Positions 55,422-64,000 of a DNA stretch of 64,000 bases are shown here, in pieces. Position numbers and translations under genes: made by a program. The stretch comes from Chryseobacterium sp. FH2 (lineage in GTDB: Bacteria > Bacteroidota > Bacteroidia > Flavobacteriales > Weeksellaceae). Within the stretch, counting starts at the first letter, position 1. The number at the start of each line of letters is the position of its first letter. Location of the stretch: NCBI RefSeq assembly GCF_001045455.1, contig NZ_LFNE01000004.1, positions 1 through 64,000 on the forward strand, written 5' to 3'. Under the pieces are notes generated by a model. It saw only the letters and a program-made list of their open reading frames with translations. It was not told the DNA's origin and searched no databases.

Positions 55422-55457
55422 AAAGGTTCTGTCAACAAGGCAGAACCTTTTTTCTGA
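55422..55457 (+). terminator. Terminator after the MazG-Trx-DUF4230 operon
   Basis: AAAGGTTCTG pairs with CAGAACCTTT across a 9-base loop, followed by a T run. Confidence 0.75.
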
Positions 55458-55723
55458 AAGTGAATATTACAGAAAAACATTAATAGATATGTTTTTATTT
55501 TATATAATTCAAAATTTTTATTATTCTCTATACTCTACTGCAAGAATTTCAATAAGAAAATAAGGTTAGTGTTTTATTTGAAGTTGAAAATTTTAGAGTA
55601 TTTTTCTGAAAGAATTGAGTTTGGAAATAAGTAATGCAAAAATTGCAAATGTATTTTTCATGATTTAGTATTAATTCTTATTTCAAATATACCGTTTATG
55701 TATCATTTTAAATAAAAAATGCG

Positions 55724-55731
55724 TATTTTTG
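55724..55731 (+). promoter_or_regulatory. Bacteroidota -7 element for thrS
   Basis: TATTTTTG fits TAnnTTTG, 25 bases before the ATG at 55756. No T-box leader is visible. Confidence 0.55.
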
Positions 55732-55755
55732 CATCTTAAAATTTCTTAGTAAACA

Positions 55756-57675
55756 ATGATAAAAATTACACTTCCAGACAATAGCGTCAAAGAATTCGAG
55801 GCGGGAGTTACTCCGCTAGATGTGGCAAAATCTATAAGCGAGGGATTGGCTAGAAATACCATCTCTGCAGTTGTTAATGACAAACAAGTAGAAACAACCA
55901 CACCTATAACCACGGATTCTACGGTACAGTTGTTGACCTGGAACGATGATCTTGGAAAGAAAGCTTTCTGGCATTCTTCAGCCCACCTTTTGGCGCAGGC
56001 TATCCTTGAATTTTATCCTGATGCTAAGTTGACAATAGGCCCTGCAATAGAGAGCGGATTTTATTATGATGTAGATTTCGGGGACGAGAGCTTATCTGAA
56101 AAAGACTTTGAGAAAATTGAAAAGAAAGTATTGGAAAATGCTAAAAAAGGCTCAACGTTCTCATTATACCCTGTTTCTAAAGAAGAGGCATTAAAAGTTT
56201 ATGCAGATAACCCGTATAAAGTAGAATTGATTTCTAACCTTAATGATGGTGAAATCACTTTTGTAACTCACGATAATTTCACAGATCTATGTCGTGGAGG
56301 ACATATTCCTAATACGAGTATTGTAAAAGCCGTTAAGATTTTAAATGCGGCAGGAGCATATTGGAGAGGAAACGAAAAAAATCCTCAGTTAACAAGAGTT
56401 TATGGTATTTCTTTCCCTAAACAGAAGGAACTGGCTGAATATCTTGAAAGATTAGAAGAAGCTAAAAGAAGGGATCACAGAAAATTAGGTAAAGAACTTG
56501 GAATTTTCGCTTTCTCAGAAAAGGTAGGTGCCGGTTTGCCGCTTTGGTTGCCAAAAGGAACTGCTTTGAGAAGAAAGCTGGAAAATTTTCTTTCTGATGC
56601 TCAGAAAAAAGGCGGTTACGAATTTGTAATGACACCTCATATTGGAGCCAAAGAATTGTATGTAACATCAGGGCATTGGGATAAATATGGTGCCGACAGT
56701 TTTCAGCCGATTAAAACTCCGAATGAAGGAGAAGAATTTTTGCTAAAGCCGATGAACTGTCCTCATCACTGTGAAATCTACAAAACTTCACAATGGAGCT
56801 ATAGGGATTTACCAAAAAGATATGCAGAATTCGGAACTGTTTACAGGTATGAGCAAAGTGGAGAACTTCACGGTTTAACAAGAGTTCGTGGATTTACTCA
56901 GGATGATGCTCACCTTTTCTGTACTCCGGATCAGCTTTCTGAAGAATTTGAAAAGGTAATTGATTTAACGCTTTATGTTTTCAAATCTTTAGGTTTTGAA
57001 GATTTTGTAACCCAGGTTTCATTGAGGGATCCTGAAAATAAAGAAAAATATATCGGTTCTGACGAAAACTGGGAAAAGGCAGAAAATGCGATTATTAATG
57101 CTGCTCAAAAGAAAGGCTTAAAAACTGTAGTTGAGTATGGCGAAGCTGCATTCTATGGTCCGAAACTTGATTTCATGGTGAAAGATGCTTTAGGCAGAAA
57201 ATGGCAATTAGGAACTATCCAGGTTGATTATAATTTACCGGAAAGATTTGATCTCCATTACATCGGAAATGATAATGAAAAACACAGGCCGGTAATGATC
57301 CACAGAGCACCATTTGGTTCTATGGAGCGTTTTATCGCGATTTTGCTTGAGAATACTGCGGGTGACTTCCCTCTTTGGCTGAGCCCGGATCAGTTTATAA
57401 TTCTACCTATCAGTGAAAAATATGTAGATTATGCAAAAAAAGTTTCACAATTTTTAGAAAATCACGATATTAGCGGTCAGATTGACGACAGAAACGAAAA
57501 GACAGGTAAAAAGATTCGTGATGCGGAATTGAATAAGATTCCGTTCATGCTTGTAATAGGCGAAAACGAAGAGAACGATGGCACAATTTCTGTAAGAAGA
57601 CGTGGTGAAGGAGATCTTGGAGTGATGAAAATGGAAGATTTCGTCAATTATTTTAAGAAAGAAGCAGCTATATAG
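55756..57675 (+). CDS. thrS: Threonyl-tRNA synthetase
   Basis: The 639-residue class II synthetase has a TGS domain (about 1-62), an editing domain (about 65-225) with the HxxxH metal site (SSAHLLAQA) and a catalytic core with [11 protein letters not shown] containing Cys335. A C-terminal anticodon-binding domain follows (about 535-639). It charges tRNA-Thr and edits Ser-tRNA-Thr. The infC gene begins about 40 bp downstream, the usual thrS-infC order. Confidence 0.94.
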   Translation: MIKITLPDNSVKEFEAGVTPLDVAKSISEGLARNTISAVVNDKQVETTTPITTDSTVQLLTWNDDLGKKAFWHSSAHLLAQAILEFYPDAKLTIGPAIESGFYYDVDFGDESLSEKDFEKIEKKVLENAKKGSTFSLYPVSKEEALKVYADNPYKVELISNLNDGEITFVTHDNFTDLCRGGHIPNTSIVKAVKILNAAGAYWRGNEKNPQLTRVYGISFPKQKELAEYLERLEEAKRRDHRKLGKELGIFAFSEKVGAGLPLWLPKGTALRRKLENFLSDAQKKGGYEFVMTPHIGAKELYVTSGHWDKYGADSFQPIKTPNEGEEFLLKPMNCPHHCEIYKTSQWSYRDLPKRYAEFGTVYRYEQSGELHGLTRVRGFTQDDAHLFCTPDQLSEEFEKVIDLTLYVFKSLGFEDFVTQVSLRDPENKEKYIGSDENWEKAENAIINAAQKKGLKTVVEYGEAAFYGPKLDFMVKDALGRKWQLGTIQVDYNLPERFDLHYIGNDNEKHRPVMIHRAPFGSMERFIAILLENTAGDFPLWLSPDQFIILPISEKYVDYAKKVSQFLENHDISGQIDDRNEKTGKKIRDAELNKIPFMLVIGENEENDGTISVRRRGEGDLGVMKMEDFVNYFKKEAAI

Positions 57676-57716
57676 AATAGCTGTCAATAGAAAGTTAACC
57701 AATAAAATTTAAGACA

Positions 57717-58277
57717 ATAGCACAAAGATTTAACAACAGGGGCCCACAAAGACGTCCTGTACAAGAGGACTTACACTTAATCAACGATAAAATTCGTGTG
57801 AGAGAGCTTCGTTTGGTGGGAGATAACGTAGAGCCGGGAATTTATCCGATTGACAAAGCAAGACAAATTGCTGCTGAGCAAGAATTGGATTTAGTAGTAA
57901 TTTCCGATAAGGCTGAACCGTTTATTGCAAGAGTATTAGAATACAAAAAGTTCTTATACGAGCAAAAGAAAAAGCAGAAGGAATTAAAAGCTAAGCAGGT
58001 AAAAGTGGTTGTAAAGGAGATCCGTTTCGGACCTCAGACTGATGAGCACGATTATGAATTTAAGAAAAAGCATGCTGAGAAATTCCTTGAAGAAGGTTCA
58101 AAATTAAAAACCTACGTGTTTTTTAAAGGACGTTCAATTATCTTTAAAGATCAGGGAGAAATTTTACTTCTGAAGCTGGCTCAGGAATTAGAGCACGTAG
58201 GAAAAGTAGATCAGCTTCCTAAGCTTGAAGGAAAGAGAATGATTATGATGATGAGTCCTAAAAAACCGGCTAAATAA
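57717..58277 (+). CDS. infC: Translation initiation factor IF-3, non-standard start
   Basis: The protein binds the 30S subunit and discriminates initiator tRNA. The N-domain begins [17 protein letters not shown] and continues [17 protein letters not shown], and the C-domain has [25 protein letters not shown]. The open frame runs back to a stop near 57699, with no ATG, GTG or TTG before the conserved INDKIR segment. Candidate starts are AUA at 57717 (as given), AUA at 57702, or AUU/AUC. A GTG at 57798 would delete the conserved N-terminus. An unusual start fits IF-3 autoregulation, as with AUU in Escherichia coli. Confidence 0.85.
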   Translation: MAQRFNNRGPQRRPVQEDLHLINDKIRVRELRLVGDNVEPGIYPIDKARQIAAEQELDLVVISDKAEPFIARVLEYKKFLYEQKKKQKELKAKQVKVVVKEIRFGPQTDEHDYEFKKKHAEKFLEEGSKLKTYVFFKGRSIIFKDQGEILLLKLAQELEHVGKVDQLPKLEGKRMIMMMSPKKPAK

Positions 58278-58310
58278 GCATTAGTGACGAGTCCCGTCAA
58301 ATTATAATAC

Positions 58311-58338
58311 AAACCTCAAAGTAATTTGAGGTTTTTTT
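58311..58338 (+). terminator. Terminator after infC
   Basis: AAACCTCAAA pairs with TTTGAGGTTT across 4 bases, followed by TTTT. Confidence 0.75.
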
Positions 58339-58462
58339 ATTTTCTATTTAGTTTATTCTGCTAAATCAAGCATAAATGAGTATGGTTTATAATTAATCAT
58401 AATACTTATTAATTTATAATTAAATTTTATCCTACATCAATATTCTGTGAAAAGTTTTGCTC

Positions 58463-58470
58463 TAAATTTG
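58463..58470 (+). promoter_or_regulatory. Bacteroidota -7 element for the alpha/beta hydrolase gene
   Basis: TAAATTTG fits TAnnTTTG, 46 bases before the ATG at 58516. Confidence 0.5.
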
Positions 58471-58515
58471 CTATATTAAATAATAAAAATAAAATATAAA
58501 TAAATATATAATAAA

Positions 58516-59337
58516 ATGAGCACACTTAAATTACAAGACGGAACAGAAATTTATTACAAAGATTGGGGAAAAGGGCAGCCTGTATTTTTTCACCACGGAT
58601 GGCCATTATCTAGTGATGATTGGGATGCACAAATGTTTTTCTTCCTGGAGCAGGGATATAGAGTAATTGCTCATGACAGAAGAGGGCACGGAAAATCTGA
58701 GCAGACTCCTTATGGTCATGATATGGATACCTATGCTTCTGATGTTGACGAAATTGTAACAGCATTAGATTTAAAAAATGTGATTCACGTTGGTCATTCT
58801 ACAGGTGGCGGAGAAGCAATCAGATATATTGCAAAACATGGTAAAGGAAGAGTGTCAAAAGTAGTTTTGGTAAGCGCTGTAACTCCAATAATGGTTCAGA
58901 ATGAGAATAACCCAAACGGAGTTCCTATTTCTGTTTTCGATGATATTAGAAATAATACGGCAAAACATAGGCAACAGTTTTTCATAGACATTACTTTTCC
59001 TTTTTATGGGTATAACAGAGAAGGTGCAAAGATTTCTGAAGGTATTCAGAGAAACTGGTGGAGGCAAGGAATGAGCGGTTCTATTAAGGCCCATTATGAT
59101 TGTGTAAAAGCTTTCTCTGAAACCGATTTTACAGAAGATTTAAAAAATGTGGACGTGCCTGTGCTGGTAATGCACGGCGAAGATGACCAGATTGTTCCTT
59201 TTGAAACAACAGGCAAAGTGGCTGTTACTCTACTGAAAAACGGGAAATTGATTTCTTATCCGGGATTCCCTCATGGTATGCCAACTACAGAAGCTGAAAC
59301 TATCAATAAAGATCTTTTGGAATTCTTTAAATCATAA
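58516..59337 (+). CDS. Alpha/beta hydrolase (non-heme haloperoxidase-like)
   Basis: The 273-residue cytosolic protein has the nucleophile elbow GHSTGG with Ser95, the acid Asp223/224 in MHGEDDQIVP and the base His253 in GFPHGMP. The start TEIYYKDWGKGQPVFFHHGWP with oxyanion motif HHGW is typical of cofactor-free haloperoxidase-like hydrolases. The true substrate is unknown. The gene splits the normally tight infC-rpmI-rplT block and has its own terminator. Confidence 0.88.
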   Translation: MSTLKLQDGTEIYYKDWGKGQPVFFHHGWPLSSDDWDAQMFFFLEQGYRVIAHDRRGHGKSEQTPYGHDMDTYASDVDEIVTALDLKNVIHVGHSTGGGEAIRYIAKHGKGRVSKVVLVSAVTPIMVQNENNPNGVPISVFDDIRNNTAKHRQQFFIDITFPFYGYNREGAKISEGIQRNWWRQGMSGSIKAHYDCVKAFSETDFTEDLKNVDVPVLVMHGEDDQIVPFETTGKVAVTLLKNGKLISYPGFPHGMPTTEAETINKDLLEFFKS

Positions 59338-59355
59338 GTATACCTGGTTAAAAAT

Positions 59356-59390
59356 AAATACCGTAAACATTTAATGTCTGCGGTATTTTA
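59356..59390 (+). terminator. Terminator after the alpha/beta hydrolase gene
   Basis: AAATACCG pairs with CGGTATTT in an extended hairpin, followed by TTTTATG. Confidence 0.65.
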
Positions 59391-59415
59391 TGTTTAAAGT
59401 CTGAATTTTTTTTCG

Positions 59416-59423
59416 TAATTTTG
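59416..59423 (+). promoter_or_regulatory. Bacteroidota -7 element for rpmI-rplT
   Basis: TAATTTTG fits TAnnTTTG. Transcription would start near 59430, about 250 bases before rpmI. Confidence 0.55.
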
Positions 59424-59429
59424 CAAACT

Positions 59430-59677
59430 GATTTATATAACACAATGATTAGAAATTTTATTTGCTTACAGGACTTATGAGTTCCCTGCTACACTTACTT
59501 TTAAAGGTGGTAGAGTTGAAAATGGGTTTGCAGATCCTATTCTCAGGTAAATAAAAAATGAAATTGCGTTTAAGGAGACTATGTAATTATGGATACTGGC
59601 CCTTTAACAATAAATACTAGAGTATTTTGAGAAAAATTGTAATTAGATATTGATAACAAAACATAAAAAGCAAAACA
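59430..59677 (+). promoter_or_regulatory. Candidate autoregulatory leader of rpmI-rplT
   Basis: About 248 bases of transcribed leader precede rpmI. They include a patch of less AT-rich sequence (CTACACTTAC to GGTGGTAGAG) that can pair imperfectly, and a small palindrome at 59612-59627 (AAATACTAGAGTATTT). Ribosomal protein L20 represses its own operon through such leaders in other bacteria. A comparable role here is inferred only. Confidence 0.4.
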
Positions 59678-59875
59678 ATGCCAAAATTAAAAACGAAATC
59701 AGGTGCTAAAAAGCGTTTTGCTCTTACCGGTTCTGGTAAGATCAAAAGAAAAAATGCTTATAAAAGCCACATCTTAACTAAGAAAGAAACTAAGCAGAAG
59801 AGAAATCTTACTACTACTTCTTACGTTGCTTCTGTGGACGAAAAAAGTGTTAAACGTCAATTAGCAATTAAGTAG
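59678..59875 (+). CDS. rpmI: Ribosomal protein L35 (bL35)
   Basis: The 65-residue basic protein starts [14 protein letters not shown] and has the [14 protein letters not shown] core, typical of bL35, a component of the 50S subunit. It is followed by rplT 122 bp downstream. Confidence 0.95.
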   Translation: MPKLKTKSGAKKRFALTGSGKIKRKNAYKSHILTKKETKQKRNLTTTSYVASVDEKSVKRQLAIK

Positions 59876-59997
59876 TTTTTATAAATCTATAATTCGGTTT
59901 ATAAGAATTCAAAAAATTCAGAAATTTTAACCCTGAAACGGTGCAGATAAGTGTAATGAAACAGTTTACCGCCCTTTTCAAAAAAACAATTTAAATT

Positions 59998-60342
59998 ATG
60001 CCAAGATCAGTAAATGCCGTAGCTTCAAGAGCTCGCAGAAAGAAAATTTTAAAGCAAGCTAAAGGTTTTTTCGGTAGAAGAAAGAACGTTTGGACTGTAG
60101 CTAAAAATGCCGTGGAAAAAGCAATGCAATATGCTTACCGTGGTAGAAAAGAGAAAAAGAGAAATTTCAGAGCACTTTGGATTATGCGTATCAACGCAGG
60201 AGCCAGAGAGCACGGAATGTCTTACTCTCAGTTTATGGGAGCTCTTAAACAAAACAACATTGAGCTTAACAGAAAAGTTTTAGCAGATTTAGCAATGAAT
60301 CACCCTGAGGCTTTCAAAGCAGTTGTAGATCAAGTAAAATAA
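59998..60342 (+). CDS. rplT: Ribosomal protein L20 (bL20)
   Basis: The 114-residue protein starts [19 protein letters not shown] and has the central [20 protein letters not shown] and [20 protein letters not shown] segments of bL20. It binds 23S rRNA early in 50S assembly and can repress its own operon. A strong terminator follows. Confidence 0.95.
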   Translation: MPRSVNAVASRARRKKILKQAKGFFGRRKNVWTVAKNAVEKAMQYAYRGRKEKKRNFRALWIMRINAGAREHGMSYSQFMGALKQNNIELNRKVLADLAMNHPEAFKAVVDQVK

Positions 60343-60365
60343 TGTAGAATTTTTGTTATCAATAT

Positions 60366-60396
60366 AATCCCGAGTTTTTTGCTCGGGATTTTTTTA
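60366..60396 (+). terminator. Terminator after rplT
   Basis: AATCCCGAG pairs with CTCGGGATT across 7 bases, followed by TTTTTTT. Confidence 0.85.
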
Positions 60397-60445
60397 TTAT
60401 ATACATTTGCTTAAAATTATTGAATATATAAAACTTTCTTTTAAA

Positions 60446-61618
60446 GTGAAAAAAATAACTACTCTTCTACTCTTTTCATTAGCAGGTTATGGTTTGCAGG
60501 CACAATCTTTTATTCAGGCTTATCAAAACAGGGTTAATCAGGTTTCTCAAACTAATATTACGAATGATTTACAGGAATTCGAAAGTCTGGGAGTAAAAAC
60601 TACCGGCTCTGTAGCAAATACAAATGCTCTAAATTGGCTGAAAAATAAGTACACCTCCTACGGATATACGGCAAGCCAGATGACAGAAGATCCTTTTACT
60701 ATAGGAAGTTTAAATTCCAAGAACTTAATCATAACTAAAACGGGGACGCTTTATCCTAATATTTATGTTATTATTTGCGGACATTATGATACAATTATAG
60801 GTCCGGGAACGAGTGATAACGGAAGCGGAACTTCCATTATCTTGGAAGCTGCGAGAATTTTAAAAGATATTCCTACCGAATACTCTATTAAATTCATTCA
60901 CTTTTCCGGTGAAGAGCAAGGATTGTACGGAAGTGATCATTATGCAAATAATGTGGTGTACGAAAACGGAAATCGCGTGATGAATATCAGATTGGTATTT
61001 AATATTGACCAAGTCGGAGGCAAAATAGGAAACAACAATAATAAAATAAAATGTGAAAGCGATCAAGGCGGGCAGCCAGGAAATAATGCGGCATCTCTTT
61101 CTTTCACACAACAACTGGCAGCTTGCACTACGTTATATTCCCCGCTTCAAACAGTAATGTCTAATGCTTATTCGTCAGATTATATGCCTTTTGAAGAAAA
61201 TGGTGATATTATCACAGGTTTTTATGAAAATATCCAAAGTAATAACGAGCATACGGTAAACGATACTTTTGCTAATATAGATCCTGCTTATGTCTTTAAT
61301 GTGGGTAAAGCTGCAGTAGGTGCTTTACAACATTTTGCGGCTGCTTCCACTACAATTCTGGGAGTAAATGAATCTCCTAAAAATTCTTTAGAATCAGTGA
61401 AAGTGTATCCGAATCCTGTAAAAGATATCCTTACCATAGATTTACCAAATCATGTAAAAAAATTCAGTTTTGAATTAACAGATATGACGGGTAGATCTTT
61501 ATTAAAAGGAGAAAACCAGGCTAAGATAAATCTGTCCGGTTTGGAAAACGGAAACTATTTATGCACTGTAAAAACAGATAAAGAATCCGTTACCAAGAAA
61601 ATTATTATTGAGAAATAA
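60446..61618 (+). CDS. Secreted M28 aminopeptidase with T9SS signal, copy 1
   Basis: The 390-residue protein starts with GTG and has a signal peptide (GLQAQ near 20) and an M28 zinc-peptidase domain. The zinc and catalytic residues are His113 and Asp124 (CGHYDTI, SDNGSGTS), Glu156-Glu157 (HFSGEEQGL), Asp188 (FNIDQVGG) and His269 (EHTVNDTF). A C-terminal T9SS type A sorting domain follows (about 317-390, KVYPNPVKDILT). A TTG 13 codons earlier is in frame but would place charged residues before the signal. The paralogue at 61716 uses GTG at the matching place, which fixes the start. Confidence 0.88.
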   Translation: MKKITTLLLFSLAGYGLQAQSFIQAYQNRVNQVSQTNITNDLQEFESLGVKTTGSVANTNALNWLKNKYTSYGYTASQMTEDPFTIGSLNSKNLIITKTGTLYPNIYVIICGHYDTIIGPGTSDNGSGTSIILEAARILKDIPTEYSIKFIHFSGEEQGLYGSDHYANNVVYENGNRVMNIRLVFNIDQVGGKIGNNNNKIKCESDQGGQPGNNAASLSFTQQLAACTTLYSPLQTVMSNAYSSDYMPFEENGDIITGFYENIQSNNEHTVNDTFANIDPAYVFNVGKAAVGALQHFAAASTTILGVNESPKNSLESVKVYPNPVKDILTIDLPNHVKKFSFELTDMTGRSLLKGENQAKINLSGLENGNYLCTVKTDKESVTKKIIIEK

Positions 61619-61641
61619 AATGTTCTTAATAAATTTATTAT

Positions 61642-61669
61642 ATCCTAAGTCTTGCTTAGGATTTTTTTA
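61642..61669 (+). terminator. Terminator after M28 copy 1
   Basis: ATCCTAAG pairs with CTTAGGAT across 5 bases, followed by a T run. Confidence 0.75.
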
Positions 61670-61715
61670 TTGTTAAATTTGTGAAATTATTAAAAATGTA
61701 ATAAAAATAAATAAA

Positions 61716-62891
61716 GTGAAAAAAATTGCTACTTCCTTACTTTTTTCTCTGACAATATTTAGCTTAAAAGGCCAAAATTTTATACAAGCATATCAAGATA
61801 GAGCCAATCTGGTTACACAAACCAATATTACGACAAACTTACAGGAGTTTAGTAATTTGGGGGTCAAGACGACGGGATCTGTTGCCAATGGTAATGCTTT
61901 GGCTTGGCTAAAAAATAAATATCTTTCTTATGGATATTCTGCGAATCAGATTGTAGAGGATCCTTTTACTTTTGGAAGTACGAGTTCTAAAAATTTAATT
62001 ATTACAAAAACAGGAACATTGTATCCAGATAAATATGTTATTATTTGCGGGCATTTCGACAGTATCACTGGTCCCGGAGTTAATGATAACGGAAGCGGTA
62101 CATCAATTATTTTGGAAGCAGCAAGAATCATGAAAGACGTTCCTACGGAATATTCAATTAAATTTATTCATTTTTCTGGTGAAGAGCAAGGCTTGAAGGG
62201 CAGCTCTCATTATGCAAATACTGTTGCCTATCAAGGTTCAAACCGTGTACTGGATATAAAACTGGTTTTCAATTTGGATCAGGTAGGTGGAAAAATGGGT
62301 AACAATAATAATACAATTTATTGTGATGAAGATATGGGTGGCAATCCTAATAATACAGCTGCTTCGGTTGCTGCTACCCAGGAATTGATAACTTGTACCC
62401 AGCTTTATTCTCCACTTTTAACAGATATTGATGAAGCTGAAGATACTGATTATATGCCTTTTGAAGCAAAAGGTGAGGTCATTACAGGTTATTTTGAAAA
62501 AATAAGAAGTAATTATCCACATACAGTAAATGATACTTTTGCCAATACAGATCCTGTTTATATTTACAATGTCGGAAAAGCATCTTTGGGTGCCCTGCAA
62601 CATTTCGCTGTAGCTGCAACCAGTTTATTAAAAACTGATGAAACCAAAGTGAAAAATTCTTTGGAGTCATTAAAAATTTATCCAAATCCTGCGAAAGATG
62701 AGTTGTATCTTGAGCTTCCAAATAAAGTTAGAAACTTTCATTTCGAAATAACGGATTTATCATCCCGCTCATTGTTTAAGACTGAAAATCAAACTAAAAT
62801 AAATGTTTCAGAATTAAGTAATGGTGTTTATTTGGGTATTGTAAAAACCGATAAAGAGAAAGTTGTAAGAAAAATATTAATCGAAAGATAA
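61716..62891 (+). CDS. Secreted M28 aminopeptidase with T9SS signal, copy 2
   Basis: The 391-residue paralogue also starts with GTG. It keeps the zinc ligands in ICGHFDSI, NDNGSGTS, HFSGEEQGL, FNLDQVGG and PHTVNDTF, and a T9SS type A sorting domain (LKIYPNPAKDELYLE). Most differences from copy 1 fall in the loop around 200-250 and in the sorting domain. The pair is a recent tandem duplication; both enzymes likely digest peptides outside the cell. Confidence 0.88.
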   Translation: MKKIATSLLFSLTIFSLKGQNFIQAYQDRANLVTQTNITTNLQEFSNLGVKTTGSVANGNALAWLKNKYLSYGYSANQIVEDPFTFGSTSSKNLIITKTGTLYPDKYVIICGHFDSITGPGVNDNGSGTSIILEAARIMKDVPTEYSIKFIHFSGEEQGLKGSSHYANTVAYQGSNRVLDIKLVFNLDQVGGKMGNNNNTIYCDEDMGGNPNNTAASVAATQELITCTQLYSPLLTDIDEAEDTDYMPFEAKGEVITGYFEKIRSNYPHTVNDTFANTDPVYIYNVGKASLGALQHFAVAATSLLKTDETKVKNSLESLKIYPNPAKDELYLELPNKVRNFHFEITDLSSRSLFKTENQTKINVSELSNGVYLGIVKTDKEKVVRKILIER

Positions 62892-62897
62892 ACAATT

Positions 62898-62924
62898 AAA
62901 CCTCATTTATAATGAGGTTTTTTA
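62898..62924. terminator. Bidirectional terminator between M28 copy 2 and hisIE
   Basis: AAACCTCATT pairs with AATGAGGTTT across 3 bases, between convergent genes, overlapping the hisIE stop region. Confidence 0.75.
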
Positions 62925-63509
62925 TTTGTTCCGGCTTTGTAATATTTCTTCAATTTCCTGTAAAGAAAACTTTTTGACTTTAAGTAAAATCAAAACATGA
63001 TAGAGTAAATCTGCGGCCTCATTTTTAAATAGATCATCATTATCATCTTTGGCTTCTATTACGAGCTCTATCGCTTCCTCTCCCACTTTCTGAGCCACTT
63101 TATTTATTCCTTTCTGAGATAATGAATAAGTATAAGAATCATGTATCTTTTCATCAATCCGTTGTGAAATTTTTTCTTCCAGCTCATATAAAAATCCTTT
63201 TGAAGCTTTCTCTCCAAAACAGCTGAAACTTCCTGTATGGCAAACAATTTTTTTTGGGATTACTTTAATCAAAATTGTATCATTATCACAATCATTATGA
63301 ATACTTTTTACGGATAAAAAATTTCCGGATACTTCACCTTTTGTCCAGAGCCTGTTTCTTGAACGACTGAAAAAACTAACAACTCCTTCCTCTTTTGTTT
63401 TTATAAAAGCTTCTTCATTCATATAACCAAGCATTAAAACCTGTAAAGTTCTGTAATCCTGAATGACAACAGGAATAAGGCCGTTTGCTTTATTAAAATC
63501 TAATTTCAT
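62922..63509 (-). CDS. hisIE: Bifunctional phosphoribosyl-AMP cyclohydrolase / phosphoribosyl-ATP pyrophosphatase
   Basis: The 195-residue histidine-pathway enzyme has a HisI domain (about 1-105, with the metal site HNDCDNDT and CHTGSFSCF) and a HisE domain (about 110-195). HisE shows [16 protein letters not shown], the all-alpha NTP pyrophosphatase motif. It carries out the second and third steps of histidine synthesis. Its ATG overlaps the hisF stop by 4 bp. Confidence 0.93.
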   Translation of the reverse strand: MKLDFNKANGLIPVVIQDYRTLQVLMLGYMNEEAFIKTKEEGVVSFFSRSRNRLWTKGEVSGNFLSVKSIHNDCDNDTILIKVIPKKIVCHTGSFSCFGEKASKGFLYELEEKISQRIDEKIHDSYTYSLSQKGINKVAQKVGEEAIELVIEAKDDNDDLFKNEAADLLYHVLILLKVKKFSLQEIEEILQSRNK

Positions 63510-64000
63510 CGTATTGCTATATTTTGTTTTTTTAATTCTTGCTTTACATCATTGATGTTCAGCTCTCCAAAATGGAAGATACTTGCAGCTAAAGCTCCTG
63601 TTGCTGGTGTTTCATTAAAAACATTTTCAAAATCCTTTACATTTCCGGCTCCTCCCGAGGCTATGACGGGGAGATTCACATTTTCAGAAATCAGTTTTGT
63701 AATTCTTAAATCGAAACCATTTTTAGTTCCGTCAGCATCCATGGAAGTTAAAAGAATTTCTCCTGCTCCCAATTCCTCAGATTTTTTTGCCCAATCAAGA
63801 GTTTGTAAAGCGGTGATTTCCCGACCTCCTTTGATATGGACCCAATCTGAACCATTAGCGAATTTGGTATCAATTGCAACGACAATACATTGACTCCCAA
63901 ATTCGTATGAGAGTTCAGATATTAATTTTGGTTTTTTCACTGCAGCAGAATTAATACTGATCTTGTCTGCACCGGCTTCCAGCAATTTTCTCACGTCTTC
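63506..64000 (-). CDS. hisF: Imidazole glycerol phosphate synthase cyclase subunit (3' part)
   Basis: The visible 164 codons run off the window's right edge, so the 5' end is missing; the full protein is about 250 residues. [12 protein letters not shown], the phosphate-binding IASGGAGN and [13 protein letters not shown] match HisF, which closes the imidazole ring using ammonia from HisH. It is coupled to hisIE by a 4-bp overlap, indicating a histidine operon. Confidence 0.93.
   Translation of the reverse strand, partial: EDVRKLLEAGADKISINSAAVKKPKLISELSYEFGSQCIVVAIDTKFANGSDWVHIKGGREITALQTLDWAKKSEELGAGEILLTSMDADGTKNGFDLRITKLISENVNLPVIASGGAGNVKDFENVFNETPATGALAASIFHFGELNINDVKQELKKQNIAIR

Larger units (their letters stand above)
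55412..55755. other. Gene-free region before thrS
   Basis: It contains a terminator (55422-55457) and the thrS promoter (55724-55731). A leftward 22-codon frame starting MKNTFAIFALLIS (around 55661) resembles the start of a signal peptide but ends almost at once. I do not call it. Confidence 0.5.
59338..59677. other. Intergenic region with terminator, promoter and rpmI leader
   Basis: This region contains a terminator (59356-59390), a TAATTTTG promoter box (59416-59423) and a long leader up to the rpmI ATG at 59678. No coding gene is supported, though a short frame (MIRNFICLQDL) and an unexplained 33-codon open stretch occur. Confidence 0.5.

Noticed and set aside
55593..55661. Leftward signal-peptide-like start (MKNTFAIFALLIS) of 22 codons
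   Set aside because: It ends almost at once and has no downstream domain; chance or a remnant.
55756..55800. T-box riboswitch before thrS
   Set aside because: The promoter is only about 25 bases before the ATG, leaving no room for such a leader.

Overview
The window looks like chromosomal DNA of a flavobacterium close to Chryseobacterium (Weeksellaceae). The evidence is AT-rich DNA with A-rich gene leaders instead of Shine-Dalgarno sites, many Bacteroidota-type promoter elements (TAnnTTTG), two large TonB-dependent receptors with carboxypeptidase-like N-terminal domains, several secreted enzymes ending in type IX secretion (T9SS) sorting domains, and family signatures such as DUF3078, DUF4230, YtxJ and SatD. 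I see no rRNA, tRNA, CRISPR array, insertion sequence or prophage. The window holds about 63 protein genes and one clear pseudogene.

Layout. 0-5.5 kb: the 5' end of a GC-rich unknown gene, a methionine aminopeptidase, a Tet(X)-like flavin monooxygenase behind an AraC regulator, a HAD phosphatase, a tiny membrane protein and an OmpH-like chaperone. 5.6-15.4 kb: an Oar-like TonB receptor, two small unknown proteins, two aldo/keto reductases, a type II NADH dehydrogenase and a ClC chloride transporter. 15.6-20.5 kb: an ECF sigma/anti-sigma pair divergent from a fasciclin protein and two ferritin-like proteins, then a DUF3078 protein. 20.7-27.9 kb: an MFS transporter, a flavin-binding stress protein, and a TonB receptor plus secreted tyrosine phosphatase divergent from a membrane-anchored AraC regulator. 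28-36.5 kb: a CinA/SDR pair, a Crp/Fnr regulator with two matching palindromic sites near it, a decayed EamA exporter beside an intact MocR regulator, a five-gene overlapping operon with two bacillithiol-linked proteins, and a DEAD-box helicase.

36.6-48.3 kb: nicotinamidase, an RNA pseudouridine synthase, aroB, three tandem outer-membrane barrel genes each behind a sigma-54-like promoter, purF, purC, a DUF3307/SatD pair with three evenly spaced operators, and a secreted endonuclease I. 48.5-64 kb: an acyl-CoA dehydrogenase, a DinB protein, a large secreted metalloprotease, a four-gene operon (MazG-like, thioredoxin-like, DUF4230, small protein), thrS-infC and rpmI-rplT separated by an alpha/beta hydrolase, two tandem secreted M28 peptidases, and the end of a histidine operon (hisF-hisIE).

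Most genes are household or surface-nutrition genes. The most interesting signals are regulatory: a 29-bp-periodic operator array in front of a SatD protein that appears to join a cyclase-like domain to a helix-turn-helix; sigma-54-like elements repeated in front of the three barrel genes; a pair of FNR-like dyads near a Crp/Fnr gene, one at activator distance from a small lipoprotein promoter; an infC gene without any ATG/GTG/TTG start upstream of its conserved N-terminus; and a long leader in front of rpmI-rplT.
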